Shown: positions 1 to 8,835 of the stretch, one piece after another
How positions within the stretch are numbered: the stretch's first letter is position 1
Layout of the letters: every line of letters starts with the position of its first letter
NCBI GenBank assembly: GCA_963805645.1
Contig: CAWDVA010000007.1
Span: 558,001-622,000 of the forward strand
Direction: 5' to 3'
Source of the DNA: CAVXEH01 sp963805645
GTDB lineage: Bacteria > Chloroflexota > Limnocylindria > QHBO01
DNA length: 64,000 nucleotides
Notes under the pieces: generated by a model
Seen by the model: only the letters and a program-made list of their open reading frames with translations
The model's database searches: none
Told to the model about the DNA's origin: nothing
Position numbers and translations under genes: made by a program

Positions 1-756
1 GCGATCTCCGGCGCGAACGATGGACTCGCCCTTCTGGACGAGCACCGTGACGGGCTGGACCGCATCGCGTGCGGCCTGGCGCGCCTGCTCGGTGGCCGTC
101 TGGCTCACCTCCTGGTTGGCGGCCACGAAGCCCGCCGCGAGGTCGCCGGCGATCGCCCGGTCATCGTCGGTCAGGTCGGTGGTGATGGCGTTGCGAACCT
201 CCTGGCGCACGGAGTCCAGGTCATCGACGCGAACCGTCCCCGCCTGGGTGGTGGCCAGCACGCTGCGTGCGTCGGCTGTGAGCGCCGCCCAGCGAACGCG
301 CGACATGCTGGCAATCTGGCTGATCTGCGCCTCGGAGAGCTTGGTCCCGGCCGCCTGCGTGATGCTGGAGACCAGCTGGTCGGCAGCGATGGTGTTGTCG
401 TCGCGTTGCTGGAGCAGCTGTGCCACTTGCTCCACCGCGGCGTCGAAGGCGCCAAGCTGGGCGGCGGCGATGTCCTGGGGCGGCCGGATCTGCGTGTACA
501 CCGGTGCCACGCTGGCGGCGGCCTGCGTCCTTGCCGCATCCGTCTGGGATGCGCTGACGAACTGCGTCGTGCGCGGCGCACTGATGTCACGCTGGGCTAC
601 CTGCCCGACCTCCAGGGTCACCTGCCCCGGGGTGAGATCCAGGGTCAGGATCGCCATCAGGGCCGCGGTCAGGATGGCGATGACGATCACGGCCCGGGCA
701 ATGGGACCCCGGCCGAGCGGAGTGTCTCCCTGTGCGAGCGTGCGCGGGACGAACAT
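1..756 (-). CDS. pgpH: 7TM-HD family cyclic-di-AMP phosphodiesterase (PgpH/YqfF-like), N-terminal part
   Basis: The frame is open for 252 codons from an ATG at 756 to the left edge, so only the N-terminal third is present. Residues about 18-40 form one hydrophobic membrane segment. They are followed by a long extracytoplasmic region rich in Ala, Gln, Thr and Asp, with the early motif GQVAQRDISAPRT and a later VLVQKGESIVRAGD. That is the signature of the 7TMR-HDED sensor domain. Family knowledge: these proteins continue into seven membrane helices and a cytoplasmic HD phosphodiesterase that degrades c-di-AMP; neither is visible here. The gene follows yqeY by 10 bp on the same strand, and rpsU-yqeY lie upstream, so all three are probably one transcript. 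The identification rests on the HDED region only. Confidence 0.8.
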   Translation of the reverse strand, partial: MFVPRTLAQGDTPLGRGPIARAVIVIAILTAALMAILTLDLTPGQVTLEVGQVAQRDISAPRTTQFVSASQTDAARTQAAASVAPVYTQIRPPQDIAAAQLGAFDAAVEQVAQLLQQRDDNTIAADQLVSSITQAAGTKLSEAQISQIASMSRVRWAALTADARSVLATTQAGTVRVDDLDSVRQEVRNAITTDLTDDDRAIAGDLAAGFVAANQEVSQTATEQARQAARDAVQPVTVLVQKGESIVRAGDR

Positions 757-766
757 GGGCGGGCGC

Positions 767-1225
767 CTAGGCGCCCTCTCCCCCGGCAAGCAGCCGCTTC
801 ACGACCTCGCTGACGGCTCGACCGTCGGCGCGGCCACGGACCTGCGGGACCAGGCGGCCCATCACCTTGCCCATCTCCGATGGCGACGAGGCCCCCGTCT
901 CGGCGATCACCGCGCGGGCGAGCGACTCAAGCTCGGCATCCCCGAGCTGCGCGGGCATGAACTCGGCCAGGATGGCGGCCTCCGCCTCTTCCTCCACGGC
1001 CCGATCCTCGCGGCCGGCGTTCCGGTACACCTCGATCGACTCCCGGCGCTGCTTCACCTGGCGGCCAAGGACCTCGACGATCTCGTCATCGGTCAGGTCA
1101 CGGCGCAGCTCGATCTTGCGGTTGTGGGCAGCCGCCATCGCCATGCGCAACGTCTGCGTGCGACGGCTGTCGCGCGCTCTCATCGCGTCGCGCATGGCGC
1201 CCTCGATGCGGTCGAGCAGGGTCAT
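767..1225 (-). CDS. yqeY: GatB/YqeY domain protein
   Basis: This is a 152-residue protein, the usual length for stand-alone YqeY. It starts MTLLDRIEGAMRDAMRARD and contains the family features KIELRRDLTDDEIVEVL and QRRESIEVYRNAGRED, then a C-terminal half (FMPAQLGDAEL, GKVMGRLVPQVRGRADG) matching the helical tail shared with the GatB subunit of tRNA amidotransferase. YqeY probably binds tRNA-related partners, but its role is not settled. I chose the ATG at 1225 because homologues start with this segment; a longer frame opens 11 codons upstream. It lies 76 bp after rpsU and 10 bp before pgpH. Confidence 0.88.
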   Translation of the reverse strand: MTLLDRIEGAMRDAMRARDSRRTQTLRMAMAAAHNRKIELRRDLTDDEIVEVLGRQVKQRRESIEVYRNAGREDRAVEEEAEAAILAEFMPAQLGDAELESLARAVIAETGASSPSEMGKVMGRLVPQVRGRADGRAVSEVVKRLLAGGEGA

Positions 1226-1301
1226 GGCTGAACCGATGCGGGCGGAGTGCCTGGCCATCGGTCTGATGGCCGCCTCCGCCGGTTGAGGCGTGCGTCTGGC
1301 G

Positions 1302-1478
1302 CTACTGGCGGGAAACCTTGCGCTTCTTGGCTTCCTTGCGCTTTCGCTTCACGCTGGGCTTCTCGTAGTGCTCGCGGCGCCGTGCCTCAGCCAGGATCCC
1401 CGACTGCTGGATCTTCTTGTTGAAGCGGCGCAGCGCGCTCTCGAACGTCTCGTTCTCGCCCACGCGGACCTCTGCCAA
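1302..1478 (-). CDS. rpsU: 30S ribosomal protein bS21
   Basis: This is a 58-residue, very basic protein with the bS21 core VGENETFESALRRFNKK and a Lys/Arg tail (PSVKRKRKEAKKRK). bS21 sits on the 30S platform next to the anti-Shine-Dalgarno end of 16S rRNA. I set the start at a TTG (1476-1478) because it gives the standard AEVRVGENE N-terminus and has a strong purine-rich GGAGAGGAGG stretch just upstream. A longer in-frame ATG at 1559 would add 27 atypical residues. It is the first gene of a likely rpsU-yqeY-pgpH transcript. Confidence 0.92.
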   Translation of the reverse strand: MAEVRVGENETFESALRRFNKKIQQSGILAEARRREHYEKPSVKRKRKEAKKRKVSRQ

Positions 1479-1709
1479 ACGTCTCGCCTCCTCTCCGCCT
1501 TCATAGTCGTGCCCCTCGCGGCGCGCACCCCGGTGCGCCCGTGTGCGAGATGCACGCAAGCCGATGAACCTTACCAGCGACCCGGAGGAGGGTCAATCGA
1601 GGCCGCAGGGTCCACATGGCCCTTGCCATGGCGAGATCGGCTCCACATCCGGACCGCGTGTCGCCATCGAAGACCGCTGGCGCCACCGCCGCGTGCGCGA
1701 GAACAACAC

Positions 1710-1738
1710 TATACTGACTGACCGTCAGTCAGTTACCC
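1710..1738 (+). promoter_or_regulatory. Promoter -10 box and perfect TetR-type operator
   Basis: TATACT at 1710-1715 is a good -10 box. It overlaps a perfect inverted repeat at 1713-1733: ACTGACTGAC, one C, GTCAGTCAGT. The palindrome ends 5 bp before the regulator's start codon, so bound repressor would block the promoter of the tetR-ABC operon itself. No clear -35 is visible. The TetR protein encoded directly downstream is the obvious ligand (inference). Confidence 0.8.
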
Positions 1739-2356
1739 ATGGAGCCAATGACCGCCACAACCTCGACCACGCGCAGGGCACGCACGCGGAGCGCGCTCGT
1801 CGACGCCACCGTCTCGCTGCTGCGCGAGCGGGGCCTCTCCGAGGCATCGGTCGACGACATTGTCCGGACCGCGGGCGTCGCCAAGGGCACGTTCTACCTC
1901 TACTTCGACTCGAAGGACGACGCGGTGAACGCCGTAGCCGAACGCCTGGTGGAAGGGGTGGGCACTCTCGTCGAGGAGACGCTCGCGGCCCCCGACCGTT
2001 CCCCGGTCGAACGGGTGCTGAGCCTGGGAGAAGCAGTCAGCCAGGTCGGTCGGGAGCCGTACGAGCGCGAGCTGGTGGAGGCGTTCCATCGGCCGGAGAA
2101 CCGGGCCGTCCACGATCGGGTGGGTGAGCATGCCTTCGCGCGGATTGCACCGGCGCTCTCGGCGGTCATCGCCGAAGGCATCGGGGCGGGGCAGTTCGTC
2201 CCGCAGGATGCGGACCGGGCCGCGCGCTACGTCCTCGCCTGCTTCGGGGCGCTGCACGAGGTGATCGCGGATCCTGCGCAGGTTCCGATGGCCATGGTGG
2301 AGCTCAATGCATTCGTGCTCCGCGCGCTCGGCGCGGAGCGGACGGCCAGCCCATGA
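1739..2356 (+). CDS. TetR/AcrR family transcriptional regulator
   Basis: This 205-residue protein has an N-terminal TetR helix-turn-helix domain at about residues 12-60, including LLRERGLSEASVDDIVRTAG and VAKGTFYLYFDSKDDAV. The C-terminal ligand/dimerisation half is helical and not recognisable in detail. It is the first gene of a three-gene operon with an ABC ATPase and permease; its stop overlaps the ATPase start by 4 bp. The perfect palindrome at 1713-1733 covers its own promoter, so autorepression relieved by an exporter substrate is the likely arrangement. Either ATG (1739 or 1748) could be used; no Shine-Dalgarno is visible before them. Confidence 0.9.
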   Translation: MEPMTATTSTTRRARTRSALVDATVSLLRERGLSEASVDDIVRTAGVAKGTFYLYFDSKDDAVNAVAERLVEGVGTLVEETLAAPDRSPVERVLSLGEAVSQVGREPYERELVEAFHRPENRAVHDRVGEHAFARIAPALSAVIAEGIGAGQFVPQDADRAARYVLACFGALHEVIADPAQVPMAMVELNAFVLRALGAERTASP

Positions 2357-3282
2357 CCGATCTCGCGGTCGCCACCACCGGCCTCACCAAGCGCTACGGC
2401 CGCGACGTCCTGGCCGTCGACCACGTCGACCTGCGGGTGGCGCTGGGCGAGATCTATGCCTTCCTGGGGCTCAACGGGGCCGGCAAGTCCACCACCATCC
2501 GCATGCTGCTGGGCATGATCCGGCCCACCGAGGGATCCGCCCGGCTCTTTGGGCGGCCCGTGCACGCCGACGACCGCACGCTGTGGACGCGCGTGGGGCA
2601 CCTCGTCGAGTCGGCCACGGCCTATCCCGACCTCACCGTCCGCGAGAACCTGGACGCGGCGCGGCGCCTCCAGGGCGTCCGCGATCCGGGCGCGGTCGAT
2701 CGCGAGATCGCGCGCCTCAACCTTGGCGAATACGCGGGCAGGAGGTCACGCGCCCTGTCGCTCGGCAACCTCCAGCGGCTGGCGCTGGCCCGCGCGCTGC
2801 TCCACCAGCCCGAGCTGCTGGTGCTCGACGAGCCCGCGAACGGGCTCGACCCGGCCGGGCTCATCGAGATCCGCGAGCTGCTCACCGAACTGGCCCACGA
2901 ACAGGGCGTCACGATCTTCGTGTCGAGCCACCTCCTCGCGGAGGTCGACCGCTTCGCCACCCGCATCGGCATCGTCCATCGGGGCCGGCTTGTGGAGGAG
3001 CTGGACGCCGAGGCGCTGCAGCGCCACCGCGACCCGCGGCTGGAGGTGGGTGCTCGCGACCTGGATCGCGCCGCCGCGGCCCTCCGTGCGGCCGGGTTCT
3101 TCGCCGATCGCGCCGACGGCGCGGCCCTGCTCCAGCTGCGCGACCCGCGCGCGCTCTCCGATCCGGACGCGATCGCCCGCATCCTGGTTGCGGCCGAGGC
3201 GGCGCCCACGCACCTGGCGGTGGCACGCGAGACCCTGGAGGACCACTTCATTCGCCTCACCGGCGGGCAGGAGGCGGCATGA
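2353..3282 (+). CDS. ABC transporter ATP-binding protein
   Basis: This is a 309-residue ATPase of the ABC-2/drug-export type. Walker A is GLNGAGKSTT (about residue 40), the Q-loop region is followed by a signature written LSLGNLQRLALARAL, and Walker B is LLVLDEPANGLDP with a switch-region SSHLL. The signature has LSLGN in place of the usual LSGGQ, a variant also seen in other DrrA/BcrA-like export ATPases. A C-terminal extension of about 90 residues follows the nucleotide-binding domain. ATGA overlaps couple it to the TetR gene upstream and to the permease downstream, so stoichiometric translation is likely. The substrate is unknown; export of a toxic or lipophilic compound fits the TetR control. 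Confidence 0.92.
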   Translation: MTDLAVATTGLTKRYGRDVLAVDHVDLRVALGEIYAFLGLNGAGKSTTIRMLLGMIRPTEGSARLFGRPVHADDRTLWTRVGHLVESATAYPDLTVRENLDAARRLQGVRDPGAVDREIARLNLGEYAGRRSRALSLGNLQRLALARALLHQPELLVLDEPANGLDPAGLIEIRELLTELAHEQGVTIFVSSHLLAEVDRFATRIGIVHRGRLVEELDAEALQRHRDPRLEVGARDLDRAAAALRAAGFFADRADGAALLQLRDPRALSDPDAIARILVAAEAAPTHLAVARETLEDHFIRLTGGQEAA

Positions 3283-4067
3283 GCCTGCTCATGACCGCCA
3301 TCGGCGTGGAGCTGCGCAAGGCATGGCACTCGCGGGTCCCGTGGGCGATCGGCGTCGGCTTCTCGCTGGTCCCGTTCATCGGCGGCCTGTTCATGGTCAT
3401 CCTCAAGGATCCCGAGACGGCCCGGAAGCTGGGCCTGCTGGGGACCAAGGCGCAGCTGGTGGGAGGCAGCGCCGACTGGCCGACCTACCTGGGACTCCTG
3501 GCGCAGGCCATGGCGGTCGGTGGCGGGATCCTCTTCGCGTTCCTGGCCGCCTGGGTGTTCGGGCGCGAGTTCGCCGACCGCACCATGCGAGGCCTGCTGG
3601 CCATTGCCACCCCGCGGTGGGCCGTCGTGGTCGCCAAGAGCGTGGTGATTGCCCTGTGGGGCATGGGGATCGCCGCCTGGGTGACCGCGCTCGGCTTCGC
3701 CATCGGCGCCGCCGTCTCCATTCCGGGCTGGAGCCCGGATCTCGCCGGACGCAACCTCGGAATGCTGGGGGTCATCGCGGTCATGACCATTGGCCTTCAG
3801 ACCACGACCGCCCTGGTGGCGTCCGCCGGCCGGGGCTACATCCCGCCCCTCGGCTGGGCGGTGCTCACCATCGCGGCCGCCCAGATCCTGGTCGTCCTCG
3901 GCCACGGGGCTGTCTTCCCGTGGGCGGTGCCGGCCATCGTCTCGGGTGCAGCCGGGCCCGATGGCGAAGTCGCCACCGTCTCGAGCTACGTGATCGTGGC
4001 CATCACCGTGCTGGTCGGACTGGCGGCCACCATCGCCTGGTGGGAGCGCGCCGACCAGACCGGCTGA
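3279..4067 (+). CDS. ABC-2 type transporter permease
   Basis: This 262-residue membrane protein has about six hydrophobic segments and the ABC-2 permease feature FGREFADRTMRGLLAIA after the second helix. It starts with ATG in a 4-bp overlap with the ATPase stop, so it is the membrane partner of that ATPase. The stop at 4065-4067 is only 3 bp from the stop of the convergent glpC gene, leaving no room for a separate terminator between them. Substrate specificity cannot be read from sequence. Confidence 0.88.
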   Translation: MSLLMTAIGVELRKAWHSRVPWAIGVGFSLVPFIGGLFMVILKDPETARKLGLLGTKAQLVGGSADWPTYLGLLAQAMAVGGGILFAFLAAWVFGREFADRTMRGLLAIATPRWAVVVAKSVVIALWGMGIAAWVTALGFAIGAAVSIPGWSPDLAGRNLGMLGVIAVMTIGLQTTTALVASAGRGYIPPLGWAVLTIAAAQILVVLGHGAVFPWAVPAIVSGAAGPDGEVATVSSYVIVAITVLVGLAATIAWWERADQTG

Positions 4068-4070
4068 GGG

Positions 4071-5327
4071 TCAGGCGCCGTCCGGGTGTGTCGCGTCCCA
4101 GGCGCGGTAGGACTCGGCGAGGTACTCGATCGGGTGGCGCACGGGCTTCCCGGTCGCCGCGGCGATCTGCCAGCGGCAGGTCTCCGAATCGCAGGCCGCG
4201 TCCGGCGCAACCGAGGCGGTGACCTTCTCGAAGAGCCCGCGACCGACGTCCTGTGCGACCTGCCAGCGCTCCTTCTTGAGCCCATAGGTGCCGGCCGCCC
4301 CGCAGCAGTCGTGGTTGGAATCGACCGCGCGAAGCCCGGGGATCAACCCGAAGAGGGTCATCGCCGGCGTCCCGATACCGTGCGCCCGCAGCTGGCAGGG
4401 CGGGTGGTACGGGAGGTCGCGCTCCATCGGTGCCAGGCCAGTGTCGAGCCTGCCCTCATCGTGCAGATCAACCAGGAGCTCGCAGATGTCCCAGGTCGCG
4501 TGCGAGACGGCCCGGGCGTCGTCATCGTGGAGATCGAGCATCTCGTGCCACTCCGCCTTGAGCGTGTTCCCGCACGACGTCGAGGTGGTGACGATCCGAT
4601 AGCCGCGCTTCGCGTAGTCGGCCAGGCTGGCGATGTTCCGGGCGGCCTTCTTGCGGGCCTCGGGGTAGAGCCCGTTGCTGATCATGGGCAGCCCGCAGCA
4701 TCCCTGGTCGGGGACGATGACGGTGAAGCCGTTGCGCTCGAGGACCTCGATCGCGTCGCGCCCCAGGCCGGGCTCGAACCCGTTCACTGCGCACCCGTGG
4801 AAGTACACGACCGTCTTCTCCGGTCCGCCATCGACCGCGACAGGCCGATGGCGAAGCCAGGAACGGAACGTGCGACGCGCGAACGGGTGCACCGCGGCCC
4901 GGCGGTGGACACCGCCCACGATCTCGCCGATCCAGCGCGCCAGGCGGTTGCGGATCCCGATGTTGACGAGCGGCGCCAGCGGCACGCCGAAGCGGATGAG
5001 CAGGTCCGTGTCGCTGATGAGCCTGTTTCGGAGGCTCGAGCCGCGCTCGACGACGATCGCCGCCCGCGCCCGCGAGTTGGTCTCCGCGATCAGGACCCCC
5101 GCCGGACAGGCGCGCGTGCAGTACCCACAGCCACTGCACCAGTCGACACTGGCGTCGGGGGTTCGCGCCCCGCGGAACCGCTGTGCCTGCGGCCCAACGT
5201 ACTTGGGACCGGGGAATGCATCCGTCACCCGGGCAACCGGACAGACGGTGGTGCAGACGTTGCACTTGATGCAGTGATCGGTCGAGAACGGCGGGTAGGT
5301 GTAATCGCCGGCGTCCACGAAGCTCAC
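4071..5327 (-). CDS. glpC: Anaerobic glycerol-3-phosphate dehydrogenase subunit C (Fe-S, CCG domains)
   Basis: This is a 418-residue iron-sulphur protein. It has two N-terminal 4Fe-4S ferredoxin motifs (CIKCNVCTTVCP and CSGCGYCTRACP), then two cysteine-rich CCG domains seen as FHGCAVN...CCGLP and YHPPCQLRAHG...CCGAAGTYG. GlpC carries electrons from the GlpAB catalytic dimer to the membrane quinone pool. The GTG start at 5327 overlaps the glpB stop (GTGA), giving a standard N-terminus. It is the last gene of a long minus-strand glycerol block and ends 3 bp from the convergent ABC permease. Sequence length and motif order fit GlpC well. Confidence 0.92.
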   Translation of the reverse strand: MSFVDAGDYTYPPFSTDHCIKCNVCTTVCPVARVTDAFPGPKYVGPQAQRFRGARTPDASVDWCSGCGYCTRACPAGVLIAETNSRARAAIVVERGSSLRNRLISDTDLLIRFGVPLAPLVNIGIRNRLARWIGEIVGGVHRRAAVHPFARRTFRSWLRHRPVAVDGGPEKTVVYFHGCAVNGFEPGLGRDAIEVLERNGFTVIVPDQGCCGLPMISNGLYPEARKKAARNIASLADYAKRGYRIVTTSTSCGNTLKAEWHEMLDLHDDDARAVSHATWDICELLVDLHDEGRLDTGLAPMERDLPYHPPCQLRAHGIGTPAMTLFGLIPGLRAVDSNHDCCGAAGTYGLKKERWQVAQDVGRGLFEKVTASVAPDAACDSETCRWQIAAATGKPVRHPIEYLAESYRAWDATHPDGA

Positions 5328-6628
5328 GAGGCGACCGCCTCTCCGGTCGGCGCGGAGCGCCGAGTCTCCGCCCACAGGCGGGCCGCGCGATGGGCGCTCG
5401 CCAGCGCGACGCCGTCGCCGCAGCGCTCGGACAGGTAGCGCATCCCTGCCAGTTCGCTCCCGACCACCCGCAGGTTGTCGAGGAGCACCTCACCGCCCGG
5501 GTCGACCGGTCGCAGGTCACCGTCGACCTGGATCCCGGCCGTCTCCAGCGCCACGCCACCGGCGCCGTACAGGTCGCCAGCCAGCCAGTCCGCGCGCTCC
5601 GGCGCCGCGACGGGCAGGCCCGCCACGACATCGACCACCCGTCCGTCCCGCTGGCCGCGCAGGCCGCCGCCGGCGATGCCGCCGGTCGCCAGCACCACCT
5701 CACCGGCGCGGGTGCGCACCGGGCGCGCCGCGCCGTGCGTCTCGACCGCCGTGACGTGCCTCCCATCCCGGACCAGACCCTCAACCGCGAACCCGATCTG
5801 CACCACGACGCCCAGCGCCACCGCGCGGCTCCTCAGCGCCTCGAAGAGGCGCAGGCCCGGCACCGACGGAGGCAGGGTCGGGATCTCGAAGACCGGGTGG
5901 CCGAGCCGGTCCGCGGCCGCGGCCAGCACGTCGGCATGGCGGTCCATGCCCAGGATTGCCGGGAGGCCGATGCGCCACTGCCCGCGCACCGGAATCGCGG
6001 CGCGCAGGGCATCGAGCGCCGCGATCCGCCAGGCCTCGTCGTCGAAACGGCGAGCGAGGGTCGGGGCGTTGAGGTTATGCAGCTCTGCCAGACCCGGGAG
6101 CCGGGCCTCGCCCGCCTGGATCCGGGCTGGGCCATCGGGCCACTGCTGGCGCTCGAGGTTGCGCGCCGCGAGACCCGGCCACGCGTCTCGGAACCGCTCG
6201 ACCCCGAGCAGGAAGAGGCCCTCGTCGGCTTCCCACGGATCCAGCGCGGCCGCCTGCGCTGCGGGCACGATGGCGGCCGGCCGAAGCCCGCCGACGGGCG
6301 TGGGAAACCCGCGCAGGGACGCCTTGAGATCGCCGCGATACGGGAGCCCGGCCGCAGCCAGCCGCGCAAGGTGAGCCGTGACCGCCGGCTCCAGCTCCTC
6401 GTGGAGCACGCCATACGGATGGCCGTCCACGGCGCGCAACATCTCTGCGCCCGCCCCCGGCGTCCGCGCGCCCGGCGGCGCAGCCACGTCCAGGGCGCCG
6501 TGCGCCCAGTGGGTGGCCGCCAGCCCCTTCGCGACGAGATGAACCGTCGCGCCGCGCTCCGCCAGCTCGATCGCCGTGACGAGACCGGAGAGCCCCGCGC
6601 CGATGACGACGACGTCAGCGGTCGGCAT
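5324..6628 (-). CDS. glpB: Anaerobic glycerol-3-phosphate dehydrogenase subunit B
   Basis: This 434-residue flavoprotein has an N-terminal Rossmann dinucleotide fold (VVVIGAGLSGLVTAIELAERG) and a second nucleotide-contact region (VVLATGGIAGGG). The HPYGVL element, FPTPVGGLRPAAIVP and the C-terminal YLSERCGDGVALASAHRAA match GlpB. In the family, GlpB pairs with GlpA to oxidise sn-glycerol 3-phosphate to dihydroxyacetone phosphate, with GlpC passing electrons to quinone. It overlaps glpA by 14 bp and glpC by 4 bp, so translation of the three is coupled. Confidence 0.88.
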   Translation of the reverse strand: MPTADVVVIGAGLSGLVTAIELAERGATVHLVAKGLAATHWAHGALDVAAPPGARTPGAGAEMLRAVDGHPYGVLHEELEPAVTAHLARLAAAGLPYRGDLKASLRGFPTPVGGLRPAAIVPAAQAAALDPWEADEGLFLLGVERFRDAWPGLAARNLERQQWPDGPARIQAGEARLPGLAELHNLNAPTLARRFDDEAWRIAALDALRAAIPVRGQWRIGLPAILGMDRHADVLAAAADRLGHPVFEIPTLPPSVPGLRLFEALRSRAVALGVVVQIGFAVEGLVRDGRHVTAVETHGAARPVRTRAGEVVLATGGIAGGGLRGQRDGRVVDVVAGLPVAAPERADWLAGDLYGAGGVALETAGIQVDGDLRPVDPGGEVLLDNLRVVGSELAGMRYLSERCGDGVALASAHRAARLWAETRRSAPTGEAVAS

Positions 6629-8234
6629 CGGTCTGCTCCTCTTCCTCGTGCGGCAGGGTCTCGATGGCCATGGTGCCGCGGTAGATGCCGGCTTCCAGCC
6701 AGAGCTCCATCAGCTGGTCGCCCCAGGCGATGGGCATGGCGCCCTTGAGCCGTTCGTGCAGGAACCCGCGAAGCGAGTCGTTGGGCTCCGGGGCCTGCGG
6801 CGGAAGCCGTCCCGCGTCACGGCGTCCGGCCAGCACGGCGGCCGCCCGGCATGTGCAGAACGCGCCCTGGCACGGACCCATCCCCAGCCGGGTGGTACGT
6901 CGCAGGTCGTCGAGCGAGGAGTCGGCGCGCGCGTCGATCGCGCGGTTGAGCGCCTCGGTCGTCACGAGCTCGCATTCGCATACCAGGTCCGCGTCGCCGC
7001 CGCCATCGGCCTCGATGCCGGCCAGCCGGCCACCCAGCCAATACGAGGGGCCGCCTGCGGGTTCGGGCAGCGGCTCCACGGCCGTGCGGCAGGGCACCTC
7101 GATGCCCAGGGAGTGGCAGATCCGGTCCGCGGTCTCCTCGGCCATGAGGCGGAACGTCGTCAGCTTGCCGCCGACGATGCTCCACAGGCCGGGCACGCCG
7201 TCCTTCGCTCCGTGGTCGATCACGTGGTGGGCGCGGCTGATCTCGCGCGAGTCGGCGTGGTGCAGCTCCTCCAGCGTCCCGCCCAGCTCCGATGCGTCAT
7301 ACAGCGGCCGGCAGCCTGCGTACGAGCGCAGCACGCGGGCGCTGGACAGGCCGGGGACCAGCCGGTCGCCCGCCGCGAGGAGCTCCTCGACCTCGTCCGG
7401 GGTGACGTGAGCATCATCGGGATCCGGCACGGTGATATCGGTGGTTCCCAGGATGCTCACGGTGTGTACGGGGACCAGGATGTCGCCGTCTCCAGGCGGC
7501 GCCAGGCGGTTGACGACCGCCCGGGTGACGCGCCGGTTCATGATCAGCATCGAGCCCTTGCCGGGGCTCATGTGCAGGACCCCGCCCGCGAGCGCCGCGA
7601 CCTGGCCAGCCCAGGCTCCGGACGCATTGACCAGGACCCGGCAGGCGACCTTCTCGCGCTCCCCCGTCCGGCGATCCTCCAGCTGTACACCGCGGATGCC
7701 GCCGTCGGTGTCGCGGTCGACCCCCACCAGCGCCCGGTAGCGCCACGCGTCGCCCCCGTGCTCCCGGGCCGAGGCAATGTTGGCGTCGATCAGCTCCCAC
7801 GGTTCGAGCGAAGCGTCGTTGACGGCGTAGGCGGCGCGGATGCCCCGGTTGAGCACCGGCTCGGCGGCAAACAGCTCCGGGAGCGTGACCGGCTCGGCGG
7901 GAATCTCGCTCGCCGCACAGGCCGCCGCAAATCCGTCCAGGTAGTCATCGGGGTCATCCGGCGTCGCGACGAAGAAGCCGCCGGTCAGTTCCAGGCACCC
8001 CGGGGCGATCCGACGCAGGATCGCGTTCTCCCGCGCGCAGTCGCGCGCCGAGACCGGATCGCGCACGACGTACCGCGCTCCTGAGTGCAGCAGGCCGTGG
8101 TAGCGGCCGCTCGTCCCGGTCCCGAAGTCGCCGCGATCGACGAGCAGGGCGCGGACCCCCCGCATCGCCAGGTCGCGCAGCACGCCGGACCCGGTCGCTC
8201 CTCCCCCGACGACGACCACGTCGACGTCAGTCAC
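6615..8234 (-). CDS. glpA: Anaerobic glycerol-3-phosphate dehydrogenase subunit A
   Basis: This is a 539-residue FAD enzyme of the DAO superfamily. The FAD motif VVVVGGGATGSGVLRDLAMRG opens the protein, followed by GRYHGLLHSGARYVVRDP and NRLAPPGDGDILVP, which are characteristic of GlpA/GlpD. After about residue 415 there is a BFD-like [2Fe-2S] domain with CECE and a later CQGAFCTC. It oxidises G3P to DHAP. The start is GTG at 8234, overlapping the pgsA stop by 8 bp. A shorter paralogue lacking the Fe-S domain lies at 19711-20895 in a different complex. Its position directly after plsY and pgsA places G3P breakdown and G3P-based lipid synthesis in the same transcript. Confidence 0.93.
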   Translation of the reverse strand: MTDVDVVVVGGGATGSGVLRDLAMRGVRALLVDRGDFGTGTSGRYHGLLHSGARYVVRDPVSARDCARENAILRRIAPGCLELTGGFFVATPDDPDDYLDGFAAACAASEIPAEPVTLPELFAAEPVLNRGIRAAYAVNDASLEPWELIDANIASAREHGGDAWRYRALVGVDRDTDGGIRGVQLEDRRTGEREKVACRVLVNASGAWAGQVAALAGGVLHMSPGKGSMLIMNRRVTRAVVNRLAPPGDGDILVPVHTVSILGTTDITVPDPDDAHVTPDEVEELLAAGDRLVPGLSSARVLRSYAGCRPLYDASELGGTLEELHHADSREISRAHHVIDHGAKDGVPGLWSIVGGKLTTFRLMAEETADRICHSLGIEVPCRTAVEPLPEPAGGPSYWLGGRLAGIEADGGGDADLVCECELVTTEALNRAIDARADSSLDDLRRTTRLGMGPCQGAFCTCRAAAVLAGRRDAGRLPPQAPEPNDSLRGFLHERLKGAMPIAWGDQLMELWLEAGIYRGTMAIETLPHEEEEQTDADR

Positions 8235-8835
8235 GGCGCCGCCCGGTCAGCATGTCCCACGCACCGGCCACGTAGTCGTAGCCGGAAACGACGGTGAGGG
8301 CCGTGGCAACGACCATGAGCCAGAAGCCGACGCCCTGCAGCGCGTCGCCGATGCCCAGCCCGGAGAGCGGCCCGCCCTGGGCGGCGTCGAAGGCGAGGAG
8401 CAGGATGGCCATGGCCGCGAGCGTCGTGAGCGTCTTGCTCTTTCCCAGCGCGCGGGCCGAGATGACCACGCTCGCCGTTGCGGCCAGCTGGCGGACGCCC
8501 TGGACCACGAACTCCCGGATCAGGATGATGGCCACCATCCAGGCGGGAACCAGCGAGACCTGGACCATGGCGATCAGGACGCCGGCCACGAGCACCTTGT
8601 CCGCGGTCAGGTCCATGAAGACGCCGAACGGGCTCACCTCGCCGCGCGCCCGCGCCACCCGCCCGTCCAGGAAGTCGGTCGCCGCGGCGACGCAGAACAC
8701 CACGAAGCCAATGAGGCCCGCGCCGGGGAAGGGCAGCACCAGCAGGACGATCACGACCGGGGTGAGGCCGATGCGGAGCAGGCCGAGCAGGTTTGCCGGC
8801 GACGTGAGCCGCGCGGGTGCCGGTGCGTCAGCCAT
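8227..8835 (-). CDS. pgsA: CDP-diacylglycerol-glycerol-3-phosphate 3-phosphatidyltransferase
   Basis: This 202-residue membrane enzyme of the CDP-alcohol phosphatidyltransferase family has the complete catalytic motif DG-x2-AR-x8-G-x3-D-x3-D in DFLDGRVARARGEVSPFG... followed by two aspartates. It joins G3P to CDP-diacylglycerol to make phosphatidylglycerol phosphate. About five hydrophobic segments are visible. The ATG at 8835 gives a standard N-terminus (LTSPANLLGLLRIGLTP); a longer frame extends upstream. It overlaps plsY by 8 bp and glpA by 8 bp, so it is translationally coupled to both. Finding it inside a glp block links glycerol use with membrane lipid synthesis. Confidence 0.93.
   Translation of the reverse strand: MADAPAPARLTSPANLLGLLRIGLTPVVIVLLVLPFPGAGLIGFVVFCVAAATDFLDGRVARARGEVSPFGVFMDLTADKVLVAGVLIAMVQVSLVPAWMVAIILIREFVVQGVRQLAATASVVISARALGKSKTLTTLAAMAILLLAFDAAQGGPLSGLGIGDALQGVGFWLMVVATALTVVSGYDYVAGAWDMLTGRRRD

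Noticed and set aside
2761..2810. LSLGN instead of LSGGQ in the ABC ATPase as a sign of inactivity
   Set aside because: Walker A, Walker B and the switch region are intact, and signature variants are common in export ATPases.
2549..4222. Long plus-strand frame across the ABC ATPase and permease
   Set aside because: Out of phase with both genes; Arg/Ser/Pro-rich shadow.
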